Shown here: positions 6,977 to 14,837 of the stretch, piece after piece | Numbering within the stretch: position 1 is the stretch's first letter | How the letters are laid out: every line of letters begins with the position of its first letter | DNA from: Bradyrhizobium sp. | GTDB taxonomy: Bacteria > Pseudomonadota > Alphaproteobacteria > Rhizobiales > Xanthobacteraceae | Assembly: GCA_030681365.1 (NCBI GenBank) | Contig: JAUXWH010000242.1 | Span: forward strand, 1 to 34,097 | Length of the DNA: 34,097 nucleotides | Direction of reading: 5' to 3' | Made by a program: the position numbers and the translations under genes | Notes under the pieces: generated by a model | What the model saw: only the letters and a program-made list of their open reading frames with translations | Databases searched by the model: none | What the model was told of the DNA's origin: nothing

Positions 6977-7438
6977 CTTCACGGATGCGCCCTTTCGGCA
7001 AAGCAGCCCCAACCAGAAGGCAAACGGGTTGGGGCGAACGGTGTTCCCGCCGGCCGGAAGGCACGCGGCGACCGGTCGCAATCCGGCCCGGAACCGGCAA
7101 AGCGGCCGTAGGTTACCGAAGCGTCAGGCGGTCGTGTCACGGCCGTCTGCGAGACCCGCGAGAGAGCTGAATCGCGGCTAAGACGCCGACGGCCCTGTAT
7201 TCGATAGGTCGGGAGCTTCCTGCCCTGGAGGGGTAACAAAGCGCGCCGCCGTCCGACCCGCGCGGGAAAGCGTCAATGTGCAGGATTGCTCATTCGCGTC
7301 GTCGGCAAATTCATTGCGTGTTCATGACGTTTACCTTACATTTTTGTGACACGTCGCAGGCTCCGGATGCGACGTCGGTCTCCTGGTCATCGCCAGCCAA
7401 GGCTCAAAGGCAGTGCCGGGTATAGTTGTGTCCCGTCC
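6977..7438. other. Intergenic region between divergent copper-storage and phosphotransferase genes
   Basis: No gene is supported here. The only structured signal I can defend is the three 11-bp-spaced repeats at 7325-7351. A GGAAC-N16-GGTT at 7091 resembles an EcfG site but has a poor -10 and no gene close downstream. The 5' leader of the gene starting at 7439 would be long if transcription starts near the repeats. Confidence 0.4.
7325..7351 (-). promoter_or_regulatory. Pho-box-like direct repeats
   Basis: On the minus strand TGTCA, TGTAA and CGTCA begin exactly 11 bases apart (at 7351, 7340 and 7329), each followed by an A-rich spacer. PhoB boxes consist of 11-bp direct repeats starting TGTCA. 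Two of three units carry one mismatch. The site lies upstream of the envelope-modifying cluster and points away from it. Confidence 0.4.
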
Positions 7439-9148
7439 ATGGCGCCCGCGCCAAACCCAGGTCCAGTCGCCGCCACCGCCGCCGCAGGCCTCGCCTCGAT
7501 AGGCTTCTGGCGGCTGCTTGCCGTCGCGGCCCCCCATTTGGCGGCGGTCGGCCTGATGCTGCAGACCGAAAACGACTTCGGTGCGCGGCTCGGCTTCCTG
7601 CTGTCTTGGGGTCTGCTGAACTTCTTCTGGATCGCGCTGCTGCGGCGTCCGGCGCTGACGGGCGCGCTGTCGCTGACCCTGGTCGTCGTGCTGATCCTGC
7701 TCTCGCAGTTCAAGCACGGCATCGTGCAGATGACGGTGAACTTCATCGACGTGATGGTCATCGACTTCGACAGCGCGGCGTTCCTGTTCACGATCTTCCC
7801 CAACCTGCACTGGTCCGTGATCGGGGCGGCTATCGTCATCCTCCCCTTGATGTACGGGCTGTGGTGGCTCGACCCGTTCCGGATTCGCCGGCTGCCGGCG
7901 CTGGCCTGCAAGCTGGCCTGCCTGGCCGCGCTGACGGGATATGCCTACGCCTGGCCCGAGCAGCCCTGGCGCGGCTATTACGACGACGGCTACCTTTCGA
8001 AATTCTCCCGCTCCGGCGTTACCGCGGTGTCGGATTTCATCAACTACGGCTTCATGGAATCCGATGCCGTTGCCGCCGGGCGTCTCAAGGTGCCGCTGGA
8101 GGATTCCTGCGCGCCGACGGGGCGGCGGCCTCACATCATCATGATCCATGACGAGTCGAGTTTCGACATCCGGCAGGCCAGGGGCATCAAGATTCCCGCC
8201 GGCTATGGCAGTCACTTCAAATCGTCCGACGGCAAGTCGCGCACCTTCATGGCCGAGAGCAGCGGCGGGGCGAGCTGGTTCACCGAATACAACGTGCTGG
8301 CCGGGCTTTCGTCGCGCTCGTTCGGCCGGTTTTCCTATTTCGTGACCCGCATCGCCGCGGGCCGCGTCGAGCGCGGCTTGCCGCTGGCTCTGCGCCGCTG
8401 CGGCTACAGCACGACGTCGCTCTATCCGGCCCATGGCGCGTTCATGAGTGCGCGCGGCTTCCACACCACCACCGGGATCCAGAACTTCCTGGACGCCCGC
8501 GATCTCGGCGCCAGGGGCGTCGAGCCCGACCGCTTCTTCTACGACAAGGCCATCAACCTGTTGTCGCAGGAAGCGCCGGCGAAGCCGCAGTTCATCTTCG
8601 TTTACCTGGCCGCCAATCATTTCCCCTGGGAGAAGAAGTTTCGTCCCGACCTGACGCCGTCCTGGTCCAGGCCCGGCAACGAACCGAAAGTCGATGAATA
8701 TCTGCGCCGGCAGGCGATGAGCGCCGGCGACTACGCGGCGTTCGTGGCCGGGTTGAAGAAGAAGTTTCCGGCGCAGCCGTTCCTGATCGTGCGCTATGGC
8801 GATCACCAGCCGGAATTCTCGTCGAACATCCTCGATCCCGGTCTCGACGAGGCCGGCGTCGGCAAGAAATTCGAGAGTTACGACCCGCGTTATTTCGCGA
8901 CCTATTATGCGATCGACACCATCAACTTCGAACCGGTGAAGAGCCCCGCGGTGATGGAAACCATCGACGCGCCCTATCTGCCGCTGGTGATCCAGGAAGC
9001 CGCGGGAATTCCGCTCGATCCCTCGTTCGAGGAGCAGAAGAACATCATGATGCGCTGCAAGGGCGTGTTCTATGCCTGCAAGAGCGGCGCGGAAGCCCGT
9101 CGCTTCAACCGGCTGCTGATCGACGCCGGCTTCCTCAAGAATCTCTAG
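7439..9148 (+). CDS. LTA-synthase-like membrane phosphotransferase, paralogue 1
   Basis: This protein has 569 residues from the ATG at 7439; longer starts give an arginine-rich head and are less likely. Five N-terminal membrane helices (about residues 20-40, 48-65, 70-90, 115-140, 150-170) precede an extracytoplasmic domain of the sulfatase/alkaline-phosphatase fold. Metal-site motifs as in LTA synthases are visible: the Glu of IHDES, and the Asp-His of RYGDHQ, with ANHFPW as the substrate histidine. The expected nucleophile position, four residues before the Glu of the TEY motif, holds Ser (GGASWFTEY), not Thr. Likely reaction: transfer of a phosphoglycerol-type group from a phospholipid to a periplasmic glycan or lipid. 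The acceptor is unknown. The second copy follows 14 bases downstream. Confidence 0.82.
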   Translation: MAPAPNPGPVAATAAAGLASIGFWRLLAVAAPHLAAVGLMLQTENDFGARLGFLLSWGLLNFFWIALLRRPALTGALSLTLVVVLILLSQFKHGIVQMTVNFIDVMVIDFDSAAFLFTIFPNLHWSVIGAAIVILPLMYGLWWLDPFRIRRLPALACKLACLAALTGYAYAWPEQPWRGYYDDGYLSKFSRSGVTAVSDFINYGFMESDAVAAGRLKVPLEDSCAPTGRRPHIIMIHDESSFDIRQARGIKIPAGYGSHFKSSDGKSRTFMAESSGGASWFTEYNVLAGLSSRSFGRFSYFVTRIAAGRVERGLPLALRRCGYSTTSLYPAHGAFMSARGFHTTTGIQNFLDARDLGARGVEPDRFFYDKAINLLSQEAPAKPQFIFVYLAANHFPWEKKFRPDLTPSWSRPGNEPKVDEYLRRQAMSAGDYAAFVAGLKKKFPAQPFLIVRYGDHQPEFSSNILDPGLDEAGVGKKFESYDPRYFATYYAIDTINFEPVKSPAVMETIDAPYLPLVIQEAAGIPLDPSFEEQKNIMMRCKGVFYACKSGAEARRFNRLLIDAGFLKNL

Positions 9149-9162
9149 CAAGGGAGGTGAGC

Positions 9163-10911
9163 ATGCCAGCCTCCGTCGAAGCCGAAACCGAAACGGGCCG
9201 AAGCGGCGCTGCCGCGCGCGGCGTCCGGTTCCATGTCGGCGTTGGCGTGGTCGCGGCACTTCATCTCGCGGCGCTGGCTGTCCTGCTGTCCTGGGAATAC
9301 GGACCCTTTGCTATCACGCTGTCGGTGCTGGCCTGGGTGTTCGTCAATTGCCTGTTCCTGCTGGTGCTGCCGCGACCGGGTGTCGCGGCGGCGCTGTCGC
9401 TCGCTCTGGTGGCGCTGCTGATCGTGATGTCGCGCTTCAAGTTCGATATTCTGCAGCTGTCGCTGACATTCCTCGATTTCCTGATCGTCGACCGCGATAC
9501 TTTCTCGTTCCTGCTTTCGGTATTTCCGCGGTTGCAGACGCAACTGATCCTGGCGGCGATCCTCGCCGTTCCGCTGCTGTGGCTGGTCTGGCGCGCCGAT
9601 CCGTTTCGCGTGGGACGTCGTGTTTCGCTGGCCGTTCTTGCCGCAACGACCCTGTTGATGTCGGGAATGTCGGTGGCGGTGCCCGAACAGCCGTGGGAGC
9701 CGTTTCAGGGCGTCAATCATATCTCCAACCTCGCGCGCTCGGGCGTGGTGGCGGTGTCGCGGCTGACCTCGACCGGATGGATCGAGGCCGATCCGGCTGC
9801 GAGTGGCTTGACCCCGAGAGCCTACGCCGCCGGCCGGCCCGCGCTGCCACCTGGCGAGGATTGCGACACCACGGTCAAGCGTCCGCACATCATCATGCTG
9901 CTCGACGAGTCGAGCTTCGACGTCACCGCCGCGCCCGGCGTCAAGGTGCCCGAGGGGTACACCGATTACTTCAAGTCGATTGACGGCATCCAGCGCACCA
10001 TGATCGCGGAGGCGACCGGCGGCCCGACCTGGTACACCGAGTTCAACGTGCTGAGCGGCATGTCGGCGCGATCGTTCGGCGACCTGAAGTTCTACGTCAC
10101 CAGGATCACCGCCGGCCGGGTCGCGCGCGGGCTGCCGCAGGCGCTGAAGCGCTGCGGCTACAAGACCTTCTCGCTCTATCCGACCTATGGGAACTTCCTC
10201 GGCGCCCGCGCCTTCCAGAAGGGCGCCGGCGTCGGCCATTTCATCGACATGGCGGAAATGGGCGTCAGCGAGGACATGCAGCCCGACAAGTTCTACTTCG
10301 ATCAGGCCCTGAAGGTATTTGCGGCCCAGCAGCCGTCGCAGTCGCCGGTCTTCATGTTCGTGTACCTCACGGCCAATCATTTTCCCTGGACCAGTGTCTA
10401 TCGGCCCGACCTGACGCCGGCGAACTGGACCCCGCCGGGCAATACCGGGGAGGTCGATGAATACATTCGCCGTCAGGCGATGACGGCGAAGGACTACGGC
10501 GATTTCACCGCCCGGCTGGCGCGCGATTATCCGGATCAGTCGTTCATGGTGCTGCGTTTCGGCGATCATCAGCCGGCGATCTCGCAGAAAATGATCGAGC
10601 CCGGTATCGACCGCAAACGGCTGGCGCGGCGCCTGATGGCGGCGGATCCGCGCTACTTCTCGACGTATTATGCGCTCGACGGGATCAATTTCTCACCCCC
10701 CGATCTGTCGTCGGCGCTGGAGACGCTCGACGCGGCCTATCTTCCGATCGTGATCCAGGAAGCCGCCGGCGTCCCGCTCGATCCGTCCTTCGCGGAGCAG
10801 AAGAAGATCATGCTGCGCTGCAAAGGGCAGTTCTATGCCTGCAGGGGCGGCGCCGAAGCGCGCCGCTTCAACCGGTTGCTGATCGACGCCGGCCTGGTGC
10901 GGGGGCTGTAG
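9163..10911 (+). CDS. LTA-synthase-like membrane phosphotransferase, paralogue 2
   Basis: This protein has 582 residues; the ATG at 9163 follows GGGAGG by six bases. The layout matches its upstream neighbour: five membrane helices, then the sulfatase-fold domain with LLDESSFDV, GGPTWYTEFNVLSG, YLTANHFPWTSVYRPDLTP and RFGDHQPAIS. Here the nucleophile position is Thr, as in LtaS. Both copies end in a conserved tail with two cysteines, RCKGxFYAC, then GAEARRFNRLLIDAG, which I do not know from LtaS. Tandem placement and colinear similarity along the whole length show a duplication. OpgB-like decoration of periplasmic glucans, or addition of a phospho-group to lipid A or polysaccharide, are alternatives. 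Confidence 0.84.
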   Translation: MPASVEAETETGRSGAAARGVRFHVGVGVVAALHLAALAVLLSWEYGPFAITLSVLAWVFVNCLFLLVLPRPGVAAALSLALVALLIVMSRFKFDILQLSLTFLDFLIVDRDTFSFLLSVFPRLQTQLILAAILAVPLLWLVWRADPFRVGRRVSLAVLAATTLLMSGMSVAVPEQPWEPFQGVNHISNLARSGVVAVSRLTSTGWIEADPAASGLTPRAYAAGRPALPPGEDCDTTVKRPHIIMLLDESSFDVTAAPGVKVPEGYTDYFKSIDGIQRTMIAEATGGPTWYTEFNVLSGMSARSFGDLKFYVTRITAGRVARGLPQALKRCGYKTFSLYPTYGNFLGARAFQKGAGVGHFIDMAEMGVSEDMQPDKFYFDQALKVFAAQQPSQSPVFMFVYLTANHFPWTSVYRPDLTPANWTPPGNTGEVDEYIRRQAMTAKDYGDFTARLARDYPDQSFMVLRFGDHQPAISQKMIEPGIDRKRLARRLMAADPRYFSTYYALDGINFSPPDLSSALETLDAAYLPIVIQEAAGVPLDPSFAEQKKIMLRCKGQFYACRGGAEARRFNRLLIDAGLVRGL

Positions 10912-11030
10912 GACGGGAGGCCAAAAGTACCGCCAGCTTTCGCGCGGCAGCGTGGCCGGCGGGCTTGAGCGTGGCGGCGCAATCCTGCTACCATCGAGTG
11001 AGTGGAAGGCTTTCGATCGGGTTTTTCGCC

Positions 11031-11963
11031 ATGGTGATGCGTCTGTTCGCACCGCAGTTTCTCGTGCTCTGGGCCTTTATCGGTTCGGCGCTGGCCGTGC
11101 ATTTCCGCGGGAAGGTACGGCTCGGGTTCTGGCGACAGCTCACCGACCATTCCACCCTCATGGCGCCCTACAACGTGCTGATGTACCTGTTCTCGGCGGT
11201 GCCGAACCGGCCCATCCTGGATGAGGACTCGATCCCCGAACTCAAGGTTCTGCGCGATAATTGGGAGCCGATCCGGGACGAGGCGCTGGTGCTGTTCGCG
11301 CAGGGCCAGATCAAGGCCGCGGACAAATACAACGACTGGGGCTTCAATTCGTTCTTTCGCACCGGGTGGAAGCGGTTTTACCTGAAATGGTACGGCGCCG
11401 CGCTGCCGTCGGCGCTGGCCAATTGCCCGAGGACGGTCGAACTCCTGAATTCGATCCCCAGCATCAAGGGCGCGATGTTCGCCACCCTGCCGCCCGGCGG
11501 TAAACTGGTGCAGCACCGCGATCCCTATGCGGGCTCGCTGCGTTATCACATGGGATTGGTGGTGCCGAAATCGCCCGGCGAATGCCGGATCGTCATCGAC
11601 GGCGAATCGCACTATTGGCACGAAGGCAAGGGGCTGCTGTTCGACGAGACCTATCTGCACTATGCCGAGAACACCACCAGTGACGACCGCATCATCCTGT
11701 TCTGCGATGTCGAACGTCCCTTGCGCACCCGCGCCATGACGGCGGTCAATCGCTGGGTCTCCACCCACATCATCAACGAGAGCGCGACGCAGAACGAGGA
11801 TGGCGAGCGGATCGGCTGGCTGAACCGGATCTTCGGCTCGGTCTACCAGGTGCGGCTGCTGGGCAAGCGGATGAAGGCCTGGAACAAGCGCGCCTATTAC
11901 GCGGTGAAATTTCTCCTGATCGGCGGCATTCTCGCCGCTTTCCTGGCGACGGCCTTCGCCTGA
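11031..11963 (+). CDS. lpxO: LpxO-like lipid A / aspartyl-asparaginyl hydroxylase family dioxygenase
   Basis: This protein has 310 residues with an N-terminal membrane anchor (FLVLWAFIGSALAVHFRGKV) and a C-terminal hydrophobic tail (FLLIGGILAAFLATAF). The segment from TDHSTLMAPYNVLMYLFS through YNDWGFNSFFRTGWKRFYLK is strongly LpxO-like. The Fe(II) site is H-x-D in LVQHRDPYAGSLRYH plus the distal His in DETYLHYAEN; the following DDRIILFCDVERP is also conserved. LpxO uses O2 and 2-oxoglutarate to add a 2-hydroxyl to a lipid A acyl chain at the inner membrane. Of the possible starts I prefer 11031, which keeps the anchor at the N-terminus, though no ribosome binding site is clear. It follows two envelope phosphotransferase genes, 119 bases away. 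Substrate assignment is by family. Confidence 0.85.
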   Translation: MVMRLFAPQFLVLWAFIGSALAVHFRGKVRLGFWRQLTDHSTLMAPYNVLMYLFSAVPNRPILDEDSIPELKVLRDNWEPIRDEALVLFAQGQIKAADKYNDWGFNSFFRTGWKRFYLKWYGAALPSALANCPRTVELLNSIPSIKGAMFATLPPGGKLVQHRDPYAGSLRYHMGLVVPKSPGECRIVIDGESHYWHEGKGLLFDETYLHYAENTTSDDRIILFCDVERPLRTRAMTAVNRWVSTHIINESATQNEDGERIGWLNRIFGSVYQVRLLGKRMKAWNKRAYYAVKFLLIGGILAAFLATAFA

Positions 11964-12094
11964 GGCTCAGCCTCTCTCGACGACGGGATTTCCCCGCAGA
12001 ACGCTTGGGCACCGGGCCTGCGTCGCGGCGCCGCCTCCATTCCTGCCGTTTTTGCCGCCGCAAGGCTTGACCGTGGGCGCCAGCATCATATGAG

Positions 12095-12520
12095 ATGAAA
12101 CCCATGAACTGGATCCGATCGATACTGCTCGTGCTTCCCATCGCCGCCGGCTCGCCGGCGCTGGCGCAGACCATGAAATTCGAGGACTCGGCAGCCCTGC
12201 TGGGGGCCAGCTGCGCCAGGGATATCGAGGCCAATTGCCGCGGCGTCAATCTCGATCCCACGCGCATGAAGGACTGCCTGTTGCGTAACCAGGATGCGCT
12301 GTCGCCGCAGTGCAAGAGCGACTACGGCCCGGCCTTCGCGGCGATCCAAAAGCGCGTGGCCGCGCGCGCCGCCGTCTTCAAACTCTGCGCGCGCGACATC
12401 GCCAAGCTGTGTGGCGTCGACAAGGCCGATCGCGGCAAGGCGCTGGAGTGCCTGATCGCGGGGCCGCGCGGCATGGGCATCAACTGCAACAAGTCCGTCA
12501 TCGAAGCGGGGTATCGCTGA
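12095..12520 (+). CDS. Secreted cysteine-rich repeat protein
   Basis: This 141-residue protein has a signal peptide (MKPMNWIRSILLVLPIAAGS, cut after ALA-Q). The mature part has two C-x(n)-C repeats of about 50 residues: SCARDIEANCRGVN...MKDCLL...CKSDYGPAF, then LCARDIAKLCGVDKADRG...ECLIAG...NCNKSV. The 'C-x-x-D-I-x-x-x-C ... C-L' pattern resembles the cysteine-rich GLG1-type repeat, known from Golgi proteins and found in exported bacterial proteins of unknown role. An alternative ATG at 12104 also keeps the signal peptide. The stop overlaps the start of the OmpA-like gene (TGATG), so the two are coupled and probably both act in the periplasm. Confidence 0.82.
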   Translation: MKPMNWIRSILLVLPIAAGSPALAQTMKFEDSAALLGASCARDIEANCRGVNLDPTRMKDCLLRNQDALSPQCKSDYGPAFAAIQKRVAARAAVFKLCARDIAKLCGVDKADRGKALECLIAGPRGMGINCNKSVIEAGYR

Positions 12521-13143
12521 TGCGGACGGGAATGAAGAGCCGCCGCCGCATCGGTTGGCTGGTGGCCGCGCTGATCGGCTGCCCGGCGCTGCCGGCCCAG
12601 GCGCAGGCCCCGGCGGGAAATCAAGCCCCGGCGGAAGGTACGTCCGAGGAATGGATCGACAGGCTGGCCGGCCTCGAGACCGCGCCGGAGTTCGACCTCG
12701 CCGAGTTGCGGCAACAATTGGCGGAGCGGGTCAAGTCGAGGACCGATCCGGTGCCGAGCAAGCGACCGCCTGCGGTGCCTCAATTGTCCGGGCTGCCGCA
12801 ACTGGTGGCCGACATCCGGTTCGATGAAGACGCCGCGGTGGTCCGGCCGGAATCCTATCGGCTGCTGGGACGGATCGCCGACACGCTCTACCATCCGTCG
12901 CTGCTCGAATACAAATTCCTGATCGTGGGGCATGTGCCGTCGACCGGCCGTCGCGACCACAATCTGACGCTGAGCCAGCGGCGGGCCGACGTGGTCCGAG
13001 ATGTGCTGGTCAACACGTTCAAACTGTCATCCAAGCGGCTGCTGTCGATCGGGCTCGGCGAGGAGCAGTTGCTGGATCGCGCCCGTCCGACCTCGCCCGT
13101 CAACGCGCAATTCCACCTCGTGACCATCGGGAAGATGCTTTAG
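12520..13143 (+). CDS. OmpA-like peptidoglycan-associated protein
   Basis: This 207-residue protein starts at the ATG overlapping the previous stop (TGATG). A signal peptide of about 35 residues ends at PAQAQA. Residues 40-90 are a helical, proline-bearing linker. The OmpA C-terminal domain starts at about residue 95: LVADIRFDEDAAVVRPESYRL as the first strand, then FLIVGHVPSTGRRDHNLTLS and QRRADVVRDVLV, the usual N-x-x-L-S-x-x-R-A-x-x-V core that holds meso-diaminopimelate. The expected Asp in the I-x-G-H-T-D motif is replaced by VGHVPS, so binding may differ. The protein has no lipobox cysteine and is probably periplasmic. Its function with the cysteine-rich partner is unknown. Confidence 0.85.
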   Translation: MRTGMKSRRRIGWLVAALIGCPALPAQAQAPAGNQAPAEGTSEEWIDRLAGLETAPEFDLAELRQQLAERVKSRTDPVPSKRPPAVPQLSGLPQLVADIRFDEDAAVVRPESYRLLGRIADTLYHPSLLEYKFLIVGHVPSTGRRDHNLTLSQRRADVVRDVLVNTFKLSSKRLLSIGLGEEQLLDRARPTSPVNAQFHLVTIGKML

Positions 13144-13157
13144 TCCGCGTCTCCGTG

Positions 13158-13269
13158 TAGGGTGGGCAAAAGGCGCCCTTGCGCCGTGCCCACCATCTTT
13201 CCTTGCACCGAGAATGGTGGGCACGCCACCGGGCGCGCATTCGCGCGATCGTCGGCTCTGCCCACCCTG
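13158..13269. repeat. Composite palindromic intergenic repeat (GGTGGGCA type)
   Basis: AGGGTGGGCA (13159-13168) and TGCCCACCCT (13259-13268) enclose two inner arms, GTGCCCACCAT (13186-13196) and ATGGTGGGCAC (13214-13224). The whole can fold as two hairpins or one cruciform. It lies between convergent genes. The right part contains a module, CGGGCGCGCATTCGCGCGA, that also occurs in the different repeat at 17531-17653. Such elements are common in Bradyrhizobium. Confidence 0.8.
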
Positions 13270-13280
13270 CGATTCTCTTG

Positions 13281-14837
13281 CTACTTCCCAACCTTCTCCC
13301 ACAGCCAGCGCGCCACCGCGTCCGGCGACGCCGCGCCGTCGCCGCCGGCGGCGCGCAGATTGGCCTCGCGCATGGTGGCGATGTCGATCCGGCCCAGCAG
13401 CGGCGCCAGCGCGGCGCGCAGCGCTTCGTCCATGGCGCGCTTCGGCGCCAGCAGCACGATGGCGTCGTAGGGCGGGATCGCATGTCTGACATCGTCCAGC
13501 ACCACCAGATCGTATTTGGCGATCAGCCCGTCGCTGGTATAGCCCGCGATGACATCGACCTCGCCGGAGGCGGCCGCGGCATACATGAAATCCGGCTGCA
13601 TCTGGCGCTGCGTGCGAAATTGCAGGCCATAGGCCTTTTGCAGGCCCGCCCATTCCGGCCGCGAGAAGAATTCGTAGTCCGCTGTCATCGACATGTCCCG
13701 GGCATGCGCGGCGAGATCGGCTATCGAGCGAATGGCCAGTGCCTCGGCGCGTTTGCGCGGCATCACCAGCGCATAGGCGTTCTCAAAGCCGAGTTCGCCC
13801 AAAAGCGTGATGTTCTGGCGCGCCAGCGTGGTTTTCAACTCGGTCAGTAATTCCCCGCGCGGCTTGATGTCGGTGCGGTGAAACTGGTTGGCCCACAACG
13901 TGCCGGAATAATCGACATAGACGTCGATATCGCCAGCCGACAGCGCCTCGAAGATCACGTTGGAGCCGAGGCCTTCGCGCGAACTGGCGGAAAATCCCGC
14001 CGCCCGCAGCCGCTGCGCGATCAGCGCCGACAGCACATATTGCTCGGCGAAGGTCTTGGCGCCGACGATGTAGCTGGAGGGCGAACGCGCCGCCTGCGGC
14101 ACCAGCGTGGCCGCGACCAGTGCCGCGATGCCGACACCGCCTGCGATCGCGCGCAGCCGGCTGCGGTGGCGGATGCCGGCCTCGATCAGCGCCAGCAATT
14201 GATCGACCGCGAGCGCCAGCACCGCGGCGGCAACGCAGCCGAACAGCACGAACACCCAGTTCTGGGTCTGCAGCCCTGCAAAGATGTAGTTGCCGAGGCT
14301 GGTCTGCCCGATCGGGGTCGACAGCGTCGCGGTGCCGATCACCCAGACCGCCGCGGTGCGGATACCCGCCATCATGACCGGCAGCGCCAGCGGCAGCTCG
14401 ACCTGGAACAGCGATTGCCGCGGCGTCATGCCGACGCCCTGCGCCGCCTCGAGGATCGCCGCATCGACGCCGCCAAGGCCGGTGATGGTGTTGCGCAGCA
14501 CCGGTAGCATCGAATACAGCGCCAGCGCCAGCACGGCGGGGAGAAATCCGAACGCGGAGAAGCCAACGCCGATCCAGGACAACGACAGCGCCGCCAGCGC
14601 CAGCAGCAGCGGATAGAACAGCGCCAGCAGCGCCAGTCCGGGCACCGTCTGCACAATGCTGGCGAGCCCCAGCAGCGCGCCACGCATGGCTCGACGATTG
14701 CGTGCCGCAAGCGCGAGGGGCAGGCTGATCAGGAGCCCGAGCGCCAGCGCCGTGACGGAGACGCGGACGTGATTGCCGAGATAATCCGGCAAATGCGCAA
14801 AGGCCTCGCCCCAGCGCGGATCGGAAAAAAAGCTCAT
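13281..14837 (-). CDS. Osmoprotectant/EgtU-type ABC importer: fused permease and substrate-binding protein
   Basis: This 518-residue protein has the permease first: residues 1-235 with about six membrane helices and the coupling motif EAAQGVGMTPRQSLFQVELPLA. Next come a further helix (about 228-250) and, from residue 255, an OpuAC-type binding domain (YIVGAKTFAEQYVLSALIAQ, EGLGSNVIFEALSAGDIDVY, VDYSGTLWAN...GYTSDGLIAKYDLVVLDD). This fused form is known from betaine/choline importers and from EgtUBC (ergothioneine). The conserved aromatic cage for a quaternary ammonium is only partly visible, so the substrate is open. The ATPase gene overlaps its start by four bases (ATGA). Function: import from the periplasm across the inner membrane. 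Confidence 0.87.
   Translation of the reverse strand: MSFFSDPRWGEAFAHLPDYLGNHVRVSVTALALGLLISLPLALAARNRRAMRGALLGLASIVQTVPGLALLALFYPLLLALAALSLSWIGVGFSAFGFLPAVLALALYSMLPVLRNTITGLGGVDAAILEAAQGVGMTPRQSLFQVELPLALPVMMAGIRTAAVWVIGTATLSTPIGQTSLGNYIFAGLQTQNWVFVLFGCVAAAVLALAVDQLLALIEAGIRHRSRLRAIAGGVGIAALVAATLVPQAARSPSSYIVGAKTFAEQYVLSALIAQRLRAAGFSASSREGLGSNVIFEALSAGDIDVYVDYSGTLWANQFHRTDIKPRGELLTELKTTLARQNITLLGELGFENAYALVMPRKRAEALAIRSIADLAAHARDMSMTADYEFFSRPEWAGLQKAYGLQFRTQRQMQPDFMYAAAASGEVDVIAGYTSDGLIAKYDLVVLDDVRHAIPPYDAIVLLAPKRAMDEALRAALAPLLGRIDIATMREANLRAAGGDGAASPDAVARWLWEKVGK

Noticed and set aside
7091..7115. GGAAC-N16-GGTT as a second EcfG promoter
   Set aside because: The -10 does not match CGTT and the next plus-strand gene is over 300 bases away.
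7200..7236. Possible CueR/MerR-type operator upstream of the copper-storage gene
   Set aside because: The GCTTCC/GGAGG arms are only a partial palindrome, and no -35/-10 pair with 19-20 bp spacing fits around it.
12067..12094. TTGACC-N16-TATGAG as a promoter for the cysteine-rich gene
   Set aside because: Transcription would begin at or after the first ATG, needing a leaderless message from 12104; too speculative.
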